Assembly: GCF_963259705.1 (NCBI RefSeq)
Contig: NC_081842.1
Location: forward strand, 63,934,787-63,998,786
Origin: Myotis daubentonii
Taxonomy: Eukaryota > Chordata > Mammalia > Chiroptera > Vespertilionidae
Length of the DNA stretch: 64,000 nucleotides
Reading direction: 5' to 3'
The first letter of the stretch is position 1. Each line of letters begins with the position of its first letter. A program made the translations under genes and the position numbers. A model generated the notes under the pieces. That model ran no database searches. It was not told the origin of the DNA and saw nothing but the letters and a program-made list of their open reading frames with translations. Shown here in pieces: positions 1 through 11,279 of the stretch.

Positions 1-498
1 TCATGGAAGGGCTTGAAGAAAGTATATTTAGTAAGAATATAAGATTGCACCCTCCTCTCAAACTGCGGGCATTTTATTCTTCCAATGTTGCTTAAATCAC
101 TCTACCAAGAGCTGGACTGCTAATGGGAGGATTCTTTGCACTGAGTGGAAGGTAAAACAGATGGGTGGTTTTCAACAGCCAGTTATATTAATGTAGGTCT
201 GAACACAGTAAAATAGCTGGAAGAACTTACAGAAGACAGATGCATAGTCCACATCACTGGGTATTCTCCCTCAATAGAGCGGATAAAGGGTTTCCACATG
301 TGTAGTTTACACACTCTCCTCAGATAACTCTGGGCAGAGCCAGGATTAGGAATAATAGAACAACTTAGATTTAGTAGTTTCAGAATTCTTCTCAGCATCT
401 GCTTCCAGTGGAGCAGTGAAACTACCTGGCTGTGTCTTTGTCTCCTCACAAGACTTGAGAAGGGCTCTGAGGCCTAAATACTTGGAAGGATAACCTAC
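1..498. other. unclassified sequence, no gene seen
   Basis: I see no repeat family, splice-bounded exon or RNA gene here. An 88-codon minus-strand open frame has no recognisable domain and is treated as chance. Confidence 0.5.
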
Positions 499-542
499 AG
501 GCATACCTCGTTTTATCATATCTCACTTTATTGTGCTTCTCA

Positions 543-545
<3 letters not shown>

Positions 546-590
<45 letters not shown>
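546..590. repeat. (TG)n microsatellite
   Basis: About 22 uninterrupted TG units inside the MITE; likely length-polymorphic. Confidence 0.97.
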
Positions 591-596
<6 letters not shown>

Positions 597-681
597 AAGG
601 CAAGATGATTACAACTCGTTTTATGGAGATTCTCACTTTATTGTGGTGTTCTGGAACTGAACCCACAATATCTCCAAGGTA

Positions 682-1333
682 TCCTATATAATAAAAGATA
701 AAAATGTAAACTGACCATCCCTCCACTACACTCACCAGCCAATCAGGAGTGAGTATGCAAATTACCCCAACAAAGATGGTGGGTTAATTTGCAAACAAAG
801 GCACCAGGCAGAGAGCAGAGTGGGGGAGCAGCGGCTTAGGGGGATGCGGCTCCCTCAGTTGCTCCCAGCGGCCCGTGGAGCACCAGGAATTCTGGGAATA
901 GTAGTTTTGGTAGCAGCCCCAGGACTGGAAGTGGGAGCCCAGAGCATAGGGAGCACCAGGAATGCTGGGAATCATAGTTCTGGTGGTAGACAGATCTCCT
1001 AGACACTAGAGCAAAGTGAGCCTGGAGCAAGTTAGTATTGTGGTGGGGGATGGAGGGAAAGCAAAGGTGAGAGACATAAGTAAAATTAGAGTGTTTAGAA
1101 AAAATTAAAGGAAAGATATCCTCAAACTTCCAGGAAATGTCCATCAGTGAAGCAAAGAAAAAAAAATACCTCTATTATTCTGTGAGGAACAAACCAAACT
1201 GAGTTGGGGTCTCAGACAATTTGCTCATATGATTGCAAAGACAAACAGAAACTCCCAGATTGGAGATGGTGCAGGTTGGGCTGAGGGACCCCCACAATCC
1301 CTAGTGCATGGATGTCATGCACCGGGCCTCTAG
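682..1333 (+). mobile_element. non-autonomous Helitron (HeliBat type), 652 bp
   Basis: It starts TCCTATATAATAAAAG and ends GCACCGGGCCTCTAG. A short hairpin (TGCATG...CATGCA) lies just before the end. Host A precedes and host T follows, as expected for A^T insertion without duplication. No Rep/Helicase coding is present, so it must have been mobilised in trans. An ATGCAAAT octamer (about 755) and an AAGATGG motif occur near the 5' end, as in the copies at 34.5-36 kb. Confidence 0.92.
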
Positions 1334-1340
1334 TGTCTGT

Positions 1341-2010
1341 ATATTACACACAGAGCCTCTTGGAATCAGAGATGAGTCATCCTAGATTCCAGAAACTCTC
1401 ATCTGATCATGGTAACAATAGTTAGAAATCTTGAATTTGTTGAGCCAAGCTTGGGCCTTATCTTTAACCCTCACACTATACTAGTATATAAAATGCTTAC
1501 ATTTGTCTAATTGTATTTGAGCTCTTTTTACATCATTGCCAAATATATCTTTAATTTATTTCCTTCTTTTATCATTCCTTCCTCCTTTTATCTCTTCCTC
1601 TTATCCTTTCCCTTCTTCTACCAAAAGAAAATTCAGAGAGCTCGACTTGATATGAATAGTTTATTGAGCTAGAAACAAATTATGCAAGAACACAGAGACT
1701 TCCAATTAAAAGTGTTAAGAATATGGACTCTCAGCAGTTACAGCTCAGTTTATAAAGCATGAATGAGTAAATAGATTTTTTATTGTGATTGATTACTAAG
1801 ACTTACATTCTTTTTCAGTGAATATGGTTACTCATTTATAGTGTTTATCTGGGAAACTGTTAGTTCACACCAACAAAGATAAAGCTTAAGTTTTGTTTAA
1901 GTTAAGAGTCAGCATTTTGGGGAAATCAGGGCAGCTTTAAGTTTAATTACTTGACTATGAGTGCTTGGCCTAGAGGTATACTCACACTGTAGCCTTATGG
2001 GTTTTTTTTT
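1341..2010. other. unclassified AT-rich sequence
   Basis: No gene or confidently named repeat is seen. A pyrimidine-rich stretch lies at about 1560-1620. Confidence 0.45.
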
Positions 2011-2019
2011 TGTGTGTAT

Positions 2020-2064
<45 letters not shown>

Positions 2065-2066
2065 TT
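2011..2066. repeat. T-run plus interrupted (TG)n
   Basis: T-run followed by TG repeats interrupted by TATG and TTTG units. Confidence 0.95.
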
Positions 2067-2079
2067 TAAGACTTCTTTA

Positions 2080-3185
2080 ACAATGGGAACAGAATATTGC
2101 ATTAAACGTATAACTCATGTTTTGGCCCACTTTCAACCTTGACCTGAGCATGATCTCTCTTATTTTTTTCCCCTCATGCATTTCCCTTATTCCTACCCAG
2201 ACATAATCACCCATACTAATATGTTAACTGTGTACTGGTATTCTTTGCTGTTTTGTCAGTCATGTTTCATAAATGGCATTATGCTCAAACGTCTCTCTTA
2301 TTTTTTCCCCTGAGTACAGTATTATTAATCTATTTATTCCAATGTATTTACATTTAACTTATTTTTTTCTAATAACTACATAGCATTCTATGGATTACTG
2401 CAATGCATTTTTCATATTGATGAACAGATACATAGACTTCAATTTTATGCTGACATAAATGATACTGATATAAACATTCTTGTTCAGATCCCTTCTTAGA
2501 TTTGTGAAAAGTTTCTCCAAACATATATCTAGGACTTGTGGTATCAGGAGCTTTATGTCTAATTGCTCTAGTTATTGCCAAGTTGTTCTCCATTACTAAT
2601 AGTTTAGATTCCCACCAGCAATGCTTGAGATTCCCTATTTATCACTTCCTGTGCAACACTTGGAATCATTCAAATTTAAATGTTGCCAATTTCATAAGTG
2701 TCAAATGATGGCTCAAAGTTTCAGTTTTTATTTTTTTTCATTACTATAGTTTAAATCTGCCTTCAAATAGTTATAACCATTTAGGATTTATTCCCTATCC
2801 ATTTTTCTTATGGGCTTTCTGTCTTTCTCTTTGTTGACTTTAAAGGATTCCTTGGGTACCCAAAATATTAATGCTATATCATTTTATATAAAACTACTAT
2901 CTATTCCCACATTTTCCTCTGTTAATTGTACCAAAGGAATTCTTTGTTAAATGAAAGTTTAAAAATTTTTGTTGTACTCAAAATCATTTTTTATTTTATT
3001 GTTTTACTTGTTGGATCTTATTTAGGAAGTTTTCCTCCATTCTGAAAACAAAGATACTCCTCTCCATTTTCTTCTTGTAACTTTATATTTTTACCTTTTT
3101 ATTTAGGATTTTAACTAATTTTGGGCCCTATTTCAATATGATATGGAGAAGGGATCCCTGTTTCTTTTTCTCCTAATTGTGAACA
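2080..3185 (-). mobile_element. ancient L1M-type LINE fragment, antisense
   Basis: The plus strand carries the antisense order of L1 ORF2 C-terminus to 3' region: a CATAGCATTCTATGGATTACTG-like block, then a CCCACCAGCAATG block, then a degraded tail ending near a GGGATCCCTG block. Every frame is broken. Subfamily is not assigned. Confidence 0.6.
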
Positions 3186-3202
3186 CTTTTAAAAATACCA
3201 TC

Positions 3203-3429
3203 CAGTCTGACCAGCATGGCTCAGTGGTTGAGTGTCAACCTATGAACTAGAAGGTCACGGTTCCATTCCCGGTCAGGGCACATGCCCGGGTTGTGGACTC
3301 GATCCGCAGTGAGGGGTATGCAGGAGGCACCCAATCAATGATTCTCTCTCATCATTGATGTTTCTATCTCTCTCTCTCTCTCTCCCTTCCTGTCTGAAAT
3401 AAATAAAAATATATATTTTTTAAAAATCT
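3203..3429 (+). mobile_element. Ves SINE
   Basis: The tRNA-related head contains an A-box-like TGGCTCAGTGGTTG and a B-box region GGTTCCATTCC. It is followed by the GGACTCGATCC / CAGGAGGCA body, a TC-rich tract and an A-rich tail. An 11-bp direct repeat, AAAATACCATC, flanks it at 3192-3202 and 3430-3440. Confidence 0.93.
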
Positions 3430-3560
3430 AAAATACCATCTACTAAAAATTAGTCATTTTTCCATTGACATATATCTTTATAATACTTAAAAATTCCCAT
3501 GATTCTGAACTTTCATTTTTGTTCCAGAGACATCTTTGTTTCTTCATGAGTACAGTACTG

Positions 3561-4603
3561 TCTTTTTTTTTATTGTTTAAAGTATATGTCTCCTTTTACC
3601 CCAATTGAATCCCTGCCCCCGCTCCAGCCACTCCAACCCCCGGGACAAGCCCCCACCACCCCAGTGTCTATGTCCATTGGTTATGCTAATATGTATGCAT
3701 ACAAGTCCTTTGGTTGATATCTATCCTACCCCCTACCTTCTCTCTGAGGTTAGATGGTCTGGTGAGTGTTATCTTGTCTCTGGATATATTTTTGTTCATC
3801 AGTTTATGTTGTTCATAATATCCCACATATGCGTGAGATCATGTGATATTTATCTTTCTCTGACTGGCTTATTTCGCTTAGCATAATGCTCTCCAGGTCT
3901 ATCCATGCTGTTGCAAATGATAAAAGTTCCTTCTTTTCTTATAGCAGCATAGTATTCCATTGTGTAGATGTACCACCGTTTATTAATCCACTCATCTGCT
4001 GCTGGGCACTTAGGTTTTTCCAAATCATAGCTATGGTAAACTGTGCTGCTATGAATATAGGGGTGTATATATCCTTTCTGATTGATGTTTCTGGTTTCTT
4101 AGGATATATTCTTAGAAATGGGATCAATGGGTCTAATGGGAATTCCATTTTTAACTTTTTGAGGAAACTCCACACTGTTCTCCACAGTGGCTGCTCCAGT
4201 CTGCATTCCCACCAGAAGTGCACGAAGGTTCCTTTTTCTCCACATCCTGGCCAGCACTTGTCCTTTGTTGATTTGTTGATGATAGCCATTCTGACAGAAG
4301 TGAGATGCTACCTCATTGTTGTTTTGATTTGCATCTCTCTGATGATTAGGGACTTTGAGCATGTTTTCATATGTCTCTTGGCCTTCTGTATGTCCTCTTT
4401 CAAAAAGTGTCTATTTAGATCCTTTGTCCATTTTTGATTGGATTGTTTATCTTTCTCTTGTTAAGTTGTATGAATTTCCTATAAATTTTGGAGATTAAAC
4501 CCTTATCTGATATAGCATTAACAAATAAGTTCTCCCATGCAGTGGGCTTTCTTATTGTTTTGTTGGTGGTTTCTTTTGCTGTGCAGAACTTCAGGCTGCT
4601 TTT
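3561..4603 (-). mobile_element. 5'-truncated L1, antisense (ORF2 C-terminus and 3' UTR)
   Basis: Read on the minus strand it runs from ORF2 to the 3' UTR and A-tail complement near 3570. The minus frame at 3939-4289 encodes the L1 ORF2 C-terminal zinc-knuckle-like region ([14 protein letters not shown]) and the GIYPKK-like block, here RIYPKKPE. The 3' UTR closely resembles the L1 parts at 58.9-61.6 kb, so it is a fairly young bat lineage. No clear target duplication was found. Confidence 0.9.
3939..4289 (-). pseudogene. L1 ORF2 C-terminal fragment
   Basis: About 116 codons remain open and match the ORF2 C-terminal domain only. Endonuclease and reverse transcriptase domains are absent, so no activity is expected. 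Confidence 0.85.
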
Positions 4604-4733
4604 CTGGGCACAGCCTTCCTTGGCTGTTGACTTAGATCTAGAGTCCCTGGCTGCCAGAAGCCATGTGGACCCCCTTCCACAGTCAAGTGTTATGTGTATC
4701 CCCAAGGTGCAGTTTTCTTCTGACCCTCTAATC

Positions 4734-4945
4734 CAGTGGTTCTCAACCTTCTGGCCCTTTAAATACAGTTCCTCATGTTGTGACCCAACCATAAAATTAT
4801 TTTCGTTGCTACTTCATAACTGTAATGTTGCTACTGTTATGAATCGTGATGTAAATATCTGATATGCAGGATGGTCTTAGGCGACCCCTGTGAAAGGGTC
4901 GTTCAACCACCAAAGGGGTCGTGACCCACAGGTTGAGAACAGCTG
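4734..4945. mobile_element. short hAT element, URR1-like family (copy 1)
   Basis: It begins CAGTGGTTCTCAACCTT and ends AGGTTGAGAACAGCTG, an inverted terminal repeat. Flanks are CTCTAATC and CTCTATTC, an 8-bp duplication with one mismatch. It shares its whole length with the copy at 62.4 kb but has lost about 100 bp in the middle. It resembles the rodent URR1 hAT-Charlie family from memory. Confidence 0.88.
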
Positions 4946-5456
4946 CTCTATTCCCTATTACGTGCCTCTCTTTTTCCAGCTCAGATCCCTGATCCTACCA
5001 TTCTCCAGGCATCCTCTGTCTTTTCTGGCCACGGATTGTCTCACCAGCTGTGTTTAATTCACCAATTCTGGGTGGATGTTATTCGATTCAGCTGTTTCTT
5101 CTAACTGCTCCCTGAGAAGGAGCAGGACAGGTCAGCCTATAGGGCAGCCAGTTTGTCTCCCCCTCCCAGCCACCCCCTCCCCACTTGGCCAAACTTTTTA
5201 GGAGCCCATGGCTGGGAGGATGGAGTCTCAGTGTTCGTGGGTTCACAGCCAAGGCATCAGGTCCCTGGCTGGAGTGGCTTTAGTGTCCCAGGAAGTGTCC
5301 TAGGTAGTGTCCTAGGTCTCCCCCAGTGGAGATGAGGCTGGGCTTCCAGTCACAGCTGCTCTCCCCTTCAAGATGGCATGGTCTTTAGCAGTAGCTGAGG
5401 CTACCCCACTAGGGGAGCCTGGTCCGCCAGTCCCCAACATTCTGCAGAATATAACT

Positions 5457-5459
<3 letters not shown>
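4946..5459. other. unclassified GC-richer block
   Basis: Noticeably more GC-rich than its AT-rich neighbours. It continues the anonymous 4604-4733 segment interrupted by the hAT. Short GTCCTAGG-containing repeats occur near 5290. It could be an LTR or an L1 5' part, but I could not identify it. Confidence 0.4.

Positions 5460-5501
<42 letters not shown>
5460..5501. repeat. (CA)n microsatellite
   Basis: About 20 uninterrupted CA units. Confidence 0.97.
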
Positions 5502-5503
<2 letters not shown>

Positions 5504-5639
5504 GCGCCCCACACACGCCCTCCCCGTGCATGCACTCCCTTTTCGATCTCTCACTCACTCACACTTTCTTCCTTGCTGCCATCCAGTCGGCTGCCCAGTC
5601 CTGTCTTTTATTTTTTATTTTTTTTTAGTATGTTTCATT

Positions 5640-7260
5640 ACCTGATGGAAAAATTTCTCTTCTTTCTGTCAAAATTGTCCTTATTTCATTGTTTATTTTT
5701 CACTCTGTGTATGAGTGTGTATCTGAATGTTTGCTAGGTTTTGAAAAATACAGTGTTAAATCTATGTTGGGATTTCATTTATGTATAGGCCAAAGTTAGG
5801 GGGAACACTTTTTTAATAGAAGTCCATGTTATTTTTTGCATAATATAATTCTTTAATTAATTCAGTTATTAGTTTATGTTCAAGAGAGATGTAAAATGAA
5901 ATAAGTGAAGATCTTATGTTCTTAGTATGTTTCTATGTTTTCTGTATTCAGCATGAAGTTTTCACAATACAATGTTCTTTATGCTAAATTTTCTATTCCC
6001 CTTTTCTAATTTTTAACATAGATTTAAGATTACAGTTCTAATTTGAACATAGTTTTTTATCATCTGTTGAGATATCTATGTGATTTTTTTTCCTTTTACA
6101 CTGCTACATCTTTAATTTGGGGGATAAATACTGTCTGATCCAATTAAATATTTGAATATAGTCATGAATTTGATTAGTTAATAGTTTATTTAAGATTTTC
6201 TTATATAAGTTCTAAATTTAAACGGGCCTATAATTTTCATTTCTTGTAGTGTTTTTACTTGATTCTTTAAATTTGAAGAAGACAAGTAAACTTTTATCCA
6301 TTTTGTAAAGTAATGTGCAAAATATAAGCATTATCTATTTATTGAAATGTTAGCTGAGTTCTTCTGTAAAATCACTTAGACCTAAGGTTTTTTGTTTTAT
6401 TTTGTTTTAATTTTCTTTCAATTACAGCTGACACTTAATATTACATTAGTTTCAGGTGTGTTGTATAGTGGTTAGACATTTATACAATATACAGAGTGTT
6501 CCCCCAATAAGTCTAGTACTCCCCAACACCATACATAGTTATTAAAATATTATTGACTATATATCCCATGTTGCATACACATCCCCATAAGTATTTTGTA
6601 ACTGTCAATTTGTACTTATTAATCCCTTCGCCACTTGGTACAAGATGGATGGACTTAGAGGTTATTATGTTAAGTGAAATAAGTCAGACAGAGAAAGACA
6701 AATACCATATGATTTCATTTTTATGTGGAATAAAAAAAACACACACCAATAAATGAGCATACAAAACAGAAACAAACTCATGGATTCCAAGAACAAACTG
6801 ATAATTGCCAGGTGGCAGGGGTGTTGGGGGGCTGGGTGGAAAAGACTAGTGGTTTGTTTTGTTTTAGGGAAGAAAATCTTCATAACATATAATCAATTAT
6901 CTACTTGTTTCTACTTTCTCTTGTTCTATTTTAGACATTTTCTACTTTTATCAAATAATTTTGTTTAGATTTAGAAATTTATTGTCATATAGTTGTTTTA
7001 TAGACATTTTATTTTTACTTCTTTCTCTTTTGTGTCTCTCACTTTCTATTGGTAGCATTTTCTCCTTCTTTCTCTCTCTATTTGTGAAGTTTTTCTATTT
7101 TAATGATTTTCTCAGAAAACCAGTTTTTCTATTTTTATTAATTATATATCTTTATTTCAATAATTGCTGACCTTATCTTTATTATTTCTTCACTTTGTGT
7201 TTTTAGATGTATTGAATATTTGAGTTTAAATGTTTAGCTCATTTTTTTCATATATATATG
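5640..7260 (-). mobile_element. old L1M ORF2 fragment, antisense, split by a younger L1
   Basis: The left half (to about 6398) and right half (from about 6867) follow the order of antisense L1 ORF2. Examples are the ATAGTTTATTTAAGATTTTC and CTTGTAGTGTTTTTACTTGA blocks on the left and AGAAAACCAGTTTTTCTATT on the right. All frames are broken. The middle holds the inverted L1 described separately. Confidence 0.6.
6399..6866 (-). mobile_element. L1 3' end with 5' inversion (twin priming)
   Basis: 6411-6632 is antisense L1 3' UTR (tail complement, then CAGGTGTGTTGTATAGTGG). From about 6633 the orientation flips, and sense 3'-terminal sequence (GATGGATGGACTTAGAGG) runs to about 6845. The last sense bases (GGGTGGAAAAGA) are the segment immediately upstream of the first antisense bases (complement of GAAGGGATTAA), so the two parts abut in the parental element. 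TTTTGTTTTA occurs at both borders (about 6400 and 6857) as a possible but low-complexity duplication. Confidence 0.75.
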
Positions 7261-7697
7261 TATTTATATATATAGTCTCAGATAAAAGCACTTCAAGCTT
7301 GAAGTTATTCTTTATGTTACAAGTTATCTACACCCACACATTTTAAAATCCACTTTTTAAAATCTACTTAATTTTTTTCTGATTTGTGTTAAGATTTTTT
7401 CTTTAGCCAAAAAAGTAGTTTTAAAATAGTGGGGGTTTGTTTGTTTTATTGTGTTGTCTTTTTGTATTATTATTTTTGTCATTTCCAGACAAACTGTGGT
7501 AGCTTAGCTCTCCTTTTATGAAAAAGTTATTATTTTATTATACTTTTGTCAGAGAATATAGCTGAATGATGATGAATCTTTGGAATTTATGCTTTCTCTG
7601 GTTAGTATGTAATCAATTATCATGAATGATCCATATGTGCTTGATTATAGTGCATGTTCAGTGGTTATAAGAGGTAAAGTTCTATATCTGTCTATTA

Positions 7698-7701
<4 letters not shown>

Positions 7702-7759
<58 letters not shown>
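7702..7759. repeat. (TA)n microsatellite
   Basis: About 29 TA units without interruption. Confidence 0.97.
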
Positions 7760-7761
<2 letters not shown>

Positions 7762-8405
7762 TACTCATACCTTTCCTCCTTTTTTATCTGCTTATTTTGT
7801 TGGTTTCTGGGGAGTGTGGTTTAAATTGCTGAATAAATAGTTGATTTATGTGTTTTTCCTCTTGTTTCAGTCACTTGTTTGTTTACATATTTTGAGAATA
7901 TATGGTTAGGTCCTTATATTCTTATGCTTCATTTATCTTTTCAATACATTCTATAAATAATTCTTTCCGTCCTATATTATATTTTTGATAGGCTCTAATA
8001 TTATTTCATAAAATCCCTGGGTTTCCAAAATCAGGAGCCTTTATTATCCTTTTGCTCTATCCCTGCTCTATTGCTATAACAGTTTCATAGCCAGATATTA
8101 ACAAAGCCAACCAGAAAAGAGCCTTTATGAATAACTTATTTCTAATTTATTTCTTTCTACTGCCCAGTATTTATGTGCTTCCCAAGTCAGGGAGTAAATT
8201 ATTCATATGTGTATAAAGAAATGGATGTATAATTGCTAGTGAACACTCCTACATTCTGAGTAGAGTCAAAAATAGAGGTTCCCCAAAGGAAAATGTAAAG
8301 AGATGCCAGCTCCTGGAATGTCCGTTGTTTGAAGGGGGTTGTAGGACATGGGCTGAATGGATTTGAAGTATAAACTTAAGCATATGGCACATGTGTGTTA
8401 CCACA
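7760..8405. other. unclassified sequence
   Basis: AT-rich and anonymous. The left part may still belong to the decayed L1M, but similarity is too weak to call. Confidence 0.4.
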
Positions 8406-8409
8406 CATT

Positions 8410-8560
8410 TTCTAAAATCGGTGTTACTTTTCTGCATTTTACAAGTAAAGGAGCTGAGGTTCAGAGAAGAAATTGTATTTACACAATGTCACAGAGCCAG
8501 TAAGTGGTGGAAGTGAAATAGAAACACGTGTCCTTCTGATACTGAAGTCCACATTCTTTG
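8410..8560 (-). mobile_element. MIR SINE, antisense
   Basis: Carries the MIR core order in complement: TTTTACAAGTAAAGGAGCTGAG, then TCACAGAGCCAGTAAGTGG. Old and diverged. Confidence 0.7.
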
Positions 8561-8569
8561 AACTGAGTT

Positions 8570-9915
8570 AAGCTGCCATTCTCCCTTCCCATATCAAGGA
8601 TATTTTAGGTACAGAAGTCCCTTTGATCTCAGGATGCTCGAGGGGTTGGATGCCAGGGTGACAAGACTGTGGTCTTACACTTTGGTCTGTAGGTGGGTAG
8701 AATAAAGCTATACAAAGAAATACAAAGGGGATGGGAACTGCTTTTAAAGAAAGCCTGCACTGCTGACTAGCCCAGCACAGAATTACTGAATGTTTTATAA
8801 GAGTTTTCTTTAAAAAAAAAGAAGAAGAAGAAGAAGAAGAAGAAGAAGAAGAAAAAACAGAGAAATTCAAATTATTAAAGTTAATTTCATGATAAAATTG
8901 CCATTTGTCAATAGCAATGTAATTTGTATTATAAATTACAGGGCTATAGCTTTCAGGCATATTTTATCAATATGTTTCCAATGATTTAATAACAGTATTT
9001 TTCAAAAATAAGCCAAGACACTTTTTTTCCTCTTTTTAAGTGAACATGTTCAGAGGGTTTTCATCAGCGTGCTCGCCAGCTCTGCAAAATTTCTAGTAAA
9101 TAAATTATCACCAGGAGGCTCAAAATCCATTACCATAAAAAAAGCCATTTTTCCCTCCCTAATCGATTGCCCACTGTGCGACTACTAATGGGACCATACA
9201 CACATGTTGTGCAGAGGGAATTCATTTTCAGGTTCTCTCTCTTTTCTAGAATTTATTTTACAAAGAATTTCTCACTAAACTCATAAATTAGTCAATGCAT
9301 AAAATGAACACTTCAGCTTCCAGCAGGAGAAACATTAAGGTTGTGCACCTAGAGAATTTTCCAAGCTGGTTCCCTAGGAAATGGGGGTTGCACTGGGGAC
9401 TCTGCAACCACCACAGCACCTTCCTGGGAGAGCCAGCCCTCGGCCTGCTCCCAGGACAATGGTTTACCTGCTTATGTATCCTTGTGGGCGCACAAATTTC
9501 CTGTATGTGCTGAGAGGTATTCCATCTGACAACTGCACGGAACAGTGTTGGCCTTTGAATTTAGAAGTTTTAAAGTGATCTTGGGCAACTACATCCCTTT
9601 TACCATGTCATCTCAGTTCATTTCACATTCCCATCTTCTACTTCAGTCCAGTCTTCTGTCTTTCACAGATGATATTGCATTTGCATTAATCCCAATTCAA
9701 AGCCTTTTATAAGCTGTTGTAAGCCCAGAATTTGGCTGCATAATCAGCCTTGTCCACACAAAAAAATAGCCAATCTTAGGGACTAAAAAAAAGCTACTGG
9801 CATGGGAAAAGGCTCTCCCCCAAATTTTATTCCAACTGAGATCTGTTAAATCTAATGTTTTATTTAGAAATTATTTCTCTTGGCCACTCTGGCTGCCTTT
9901 TCTCAATACCTTAGA
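8570..9915. other. mostly unique sequence with a (GAA)n tract
   Basis: No gene is visible. A minus-strand 130-codon open frame (8568-8960) is created largely by the GAA tract, which reads as poly-serine. The segment 9050-9260 has a non-repetitive look with CTAATCGATT and is noted as a candidate conserved element. Confidence 0.5.
8820..8856. repeat. (GAA)n trinucleotide repeat
   Basis: About 11 GAA units followed by an A-run. Confidence 0.95.
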
Positions 9916-9919
9916 ATCC

Positions 9920-10065
9920 TGAAGCTAGAAGCAGACTTAAGTTCAATTATGTGACCACCTTCAGTTCACAGATGGCTTGTCTTGATAAAGGTGACACTCT
10001 AGTTAGAGGCAAAGTCTGGAATCTGGTCTAAATTTTCTAACTCTTTATTTTTGAATGACATTATC
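9920..10065 (-). mobile_element. MIR-family SINE relic, antisense
   Basis: Weak match to the complementary MIR core, from TTCACAGATGGCTTG through GTTAGAGGCAAAGTCTGGA to a TCTAACTC block. Confidence 0.45.
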
Positions 10066-11238
10066 CATATTTGAGGACCAGTTAAGTATTAGTGGAGTTA
10101 AGTGAAGGGGATGCCTCTAAATACTGGTGTGAAAAGAGGGTGGATAGGAAAAAGCAGGCCATAGATCAGAGAATCAGGGGCCATTTAAAGGAATTTAGGG
10201 ACTAGAAAATTATAATAGGAGTGTATTGTGAACCTGGGTAATTTATCTATGTATACAGACCTAGCTCTGCCTATCAAGAATATATCATGATTCTTCTAAG
10301 AATAAGATGTTTTAAAAATTATCTTATGGTAATCTATTTTTTTTTCTCATTCTCTCCTTAGGTAAGTTGCCGTTCCTGCTTTTAAAACACTATTATCCTG
10401 GAAAAAGTCATATATGTGGGACAGGTAACTATTCTATTATGGTTTCTCTACTCTCCATCTTCAGGTAACTTCTTTTTGCCTCATTTTTCTTAGCTAGAGA
10501 CTTAATTCACGGAATTCAGAGTTTTCATTTACTTGAGTCTAAAGGTCTGGGTCTGATAGCATAATCCTTACAATGTTTGTTTGTACATATTATATTTATT
10601 ACCCAATTTCTTAGGGTGTTGTCTGACAAATTTTGATGAGATTTAATAAACTAAATGACACTCACCTTTCTAACACTTAGTTATACAAAATAGTAATATT
10701 CAAATGTTGCAGTGGAGCAACACAAGTCATTTCTACCAGTTACTCAATTGTGTCATTGTGGTTTTCATTTTGCAGGATGATGTCTTAGATGCATGTTGAA
10801 TGATCAGAAATTCTTTGTATAATTATTGTCTGGCACAGATATAAGTGGTACATTTTAGAAATGCCTTCTCTTTATAATTCTTAAGTTAAATTATTCTTTC
10901 TGATATCCTCCAGTTAATTATTTCACTCCATTGTCATAAACATAAGATTTCATGATGGATGGAAGGATATATGATGAGAGATAGATAGATAGAAAGATAG
11001 ATGAAAAAACACATATTTACTTAAATAACTATCAAGGATTAAGAGAGTAACCATTATAAAAATACCATAAAGAATAAAGAATGGAAATTACAAATTGTAA
11101 GGCTTGATTTTTTTTTTTTTTTTACCAGTGGAGATTTTTAATGTCCTGTTATTCTGCTCCGATGATCATACCATAAGTAAACTCATATATTTGTTGTACT
11201 TTTTATAACTACAGAACACCCAAACATATTTATGTTAG

Positions 11239-11279
<41 letters not shown>

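Larger units (their letters stand above)
501..1340. mobile_element. mariner/Tigger-like MITE split by a Helitron
   Basis: The left end begins CAGGCATACCTCG after TA. The right part, before the Helitron, reads as its inverted complement (CAATATCTCCAAGGTA). The last bases of the right terminal repeat lie beyond the Helitron, where TGTCTG is followed by TA. Joining 681 to 1334 restores GGTATGTCTGTA, which matches the complement of the left end at all but one position. A TG microsatellite sits inside. It is a short non-autonomous DNA transposon; mariner versus pogo/Tigger assignment is uncertain. Confidence 0.7.

Noticed and set aside
1338..1400. LTR end or retrovirus start after the Helitron
   Set aside because: No TG...CA structure, primer-binding site or internal coding; the bases complete the MITE terminal repeat instead.
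3886..4437. 183-codon plus-strand open frame
   Set aside because: It is the antisense shadow of the L1 ORF2 C-terminus and 3' UTR.
8568..8960. 130-codon frame with a serine run
   Set aside because: The serine run is the (GAA)n tract read on the minus strand; there is no domain or splice context.
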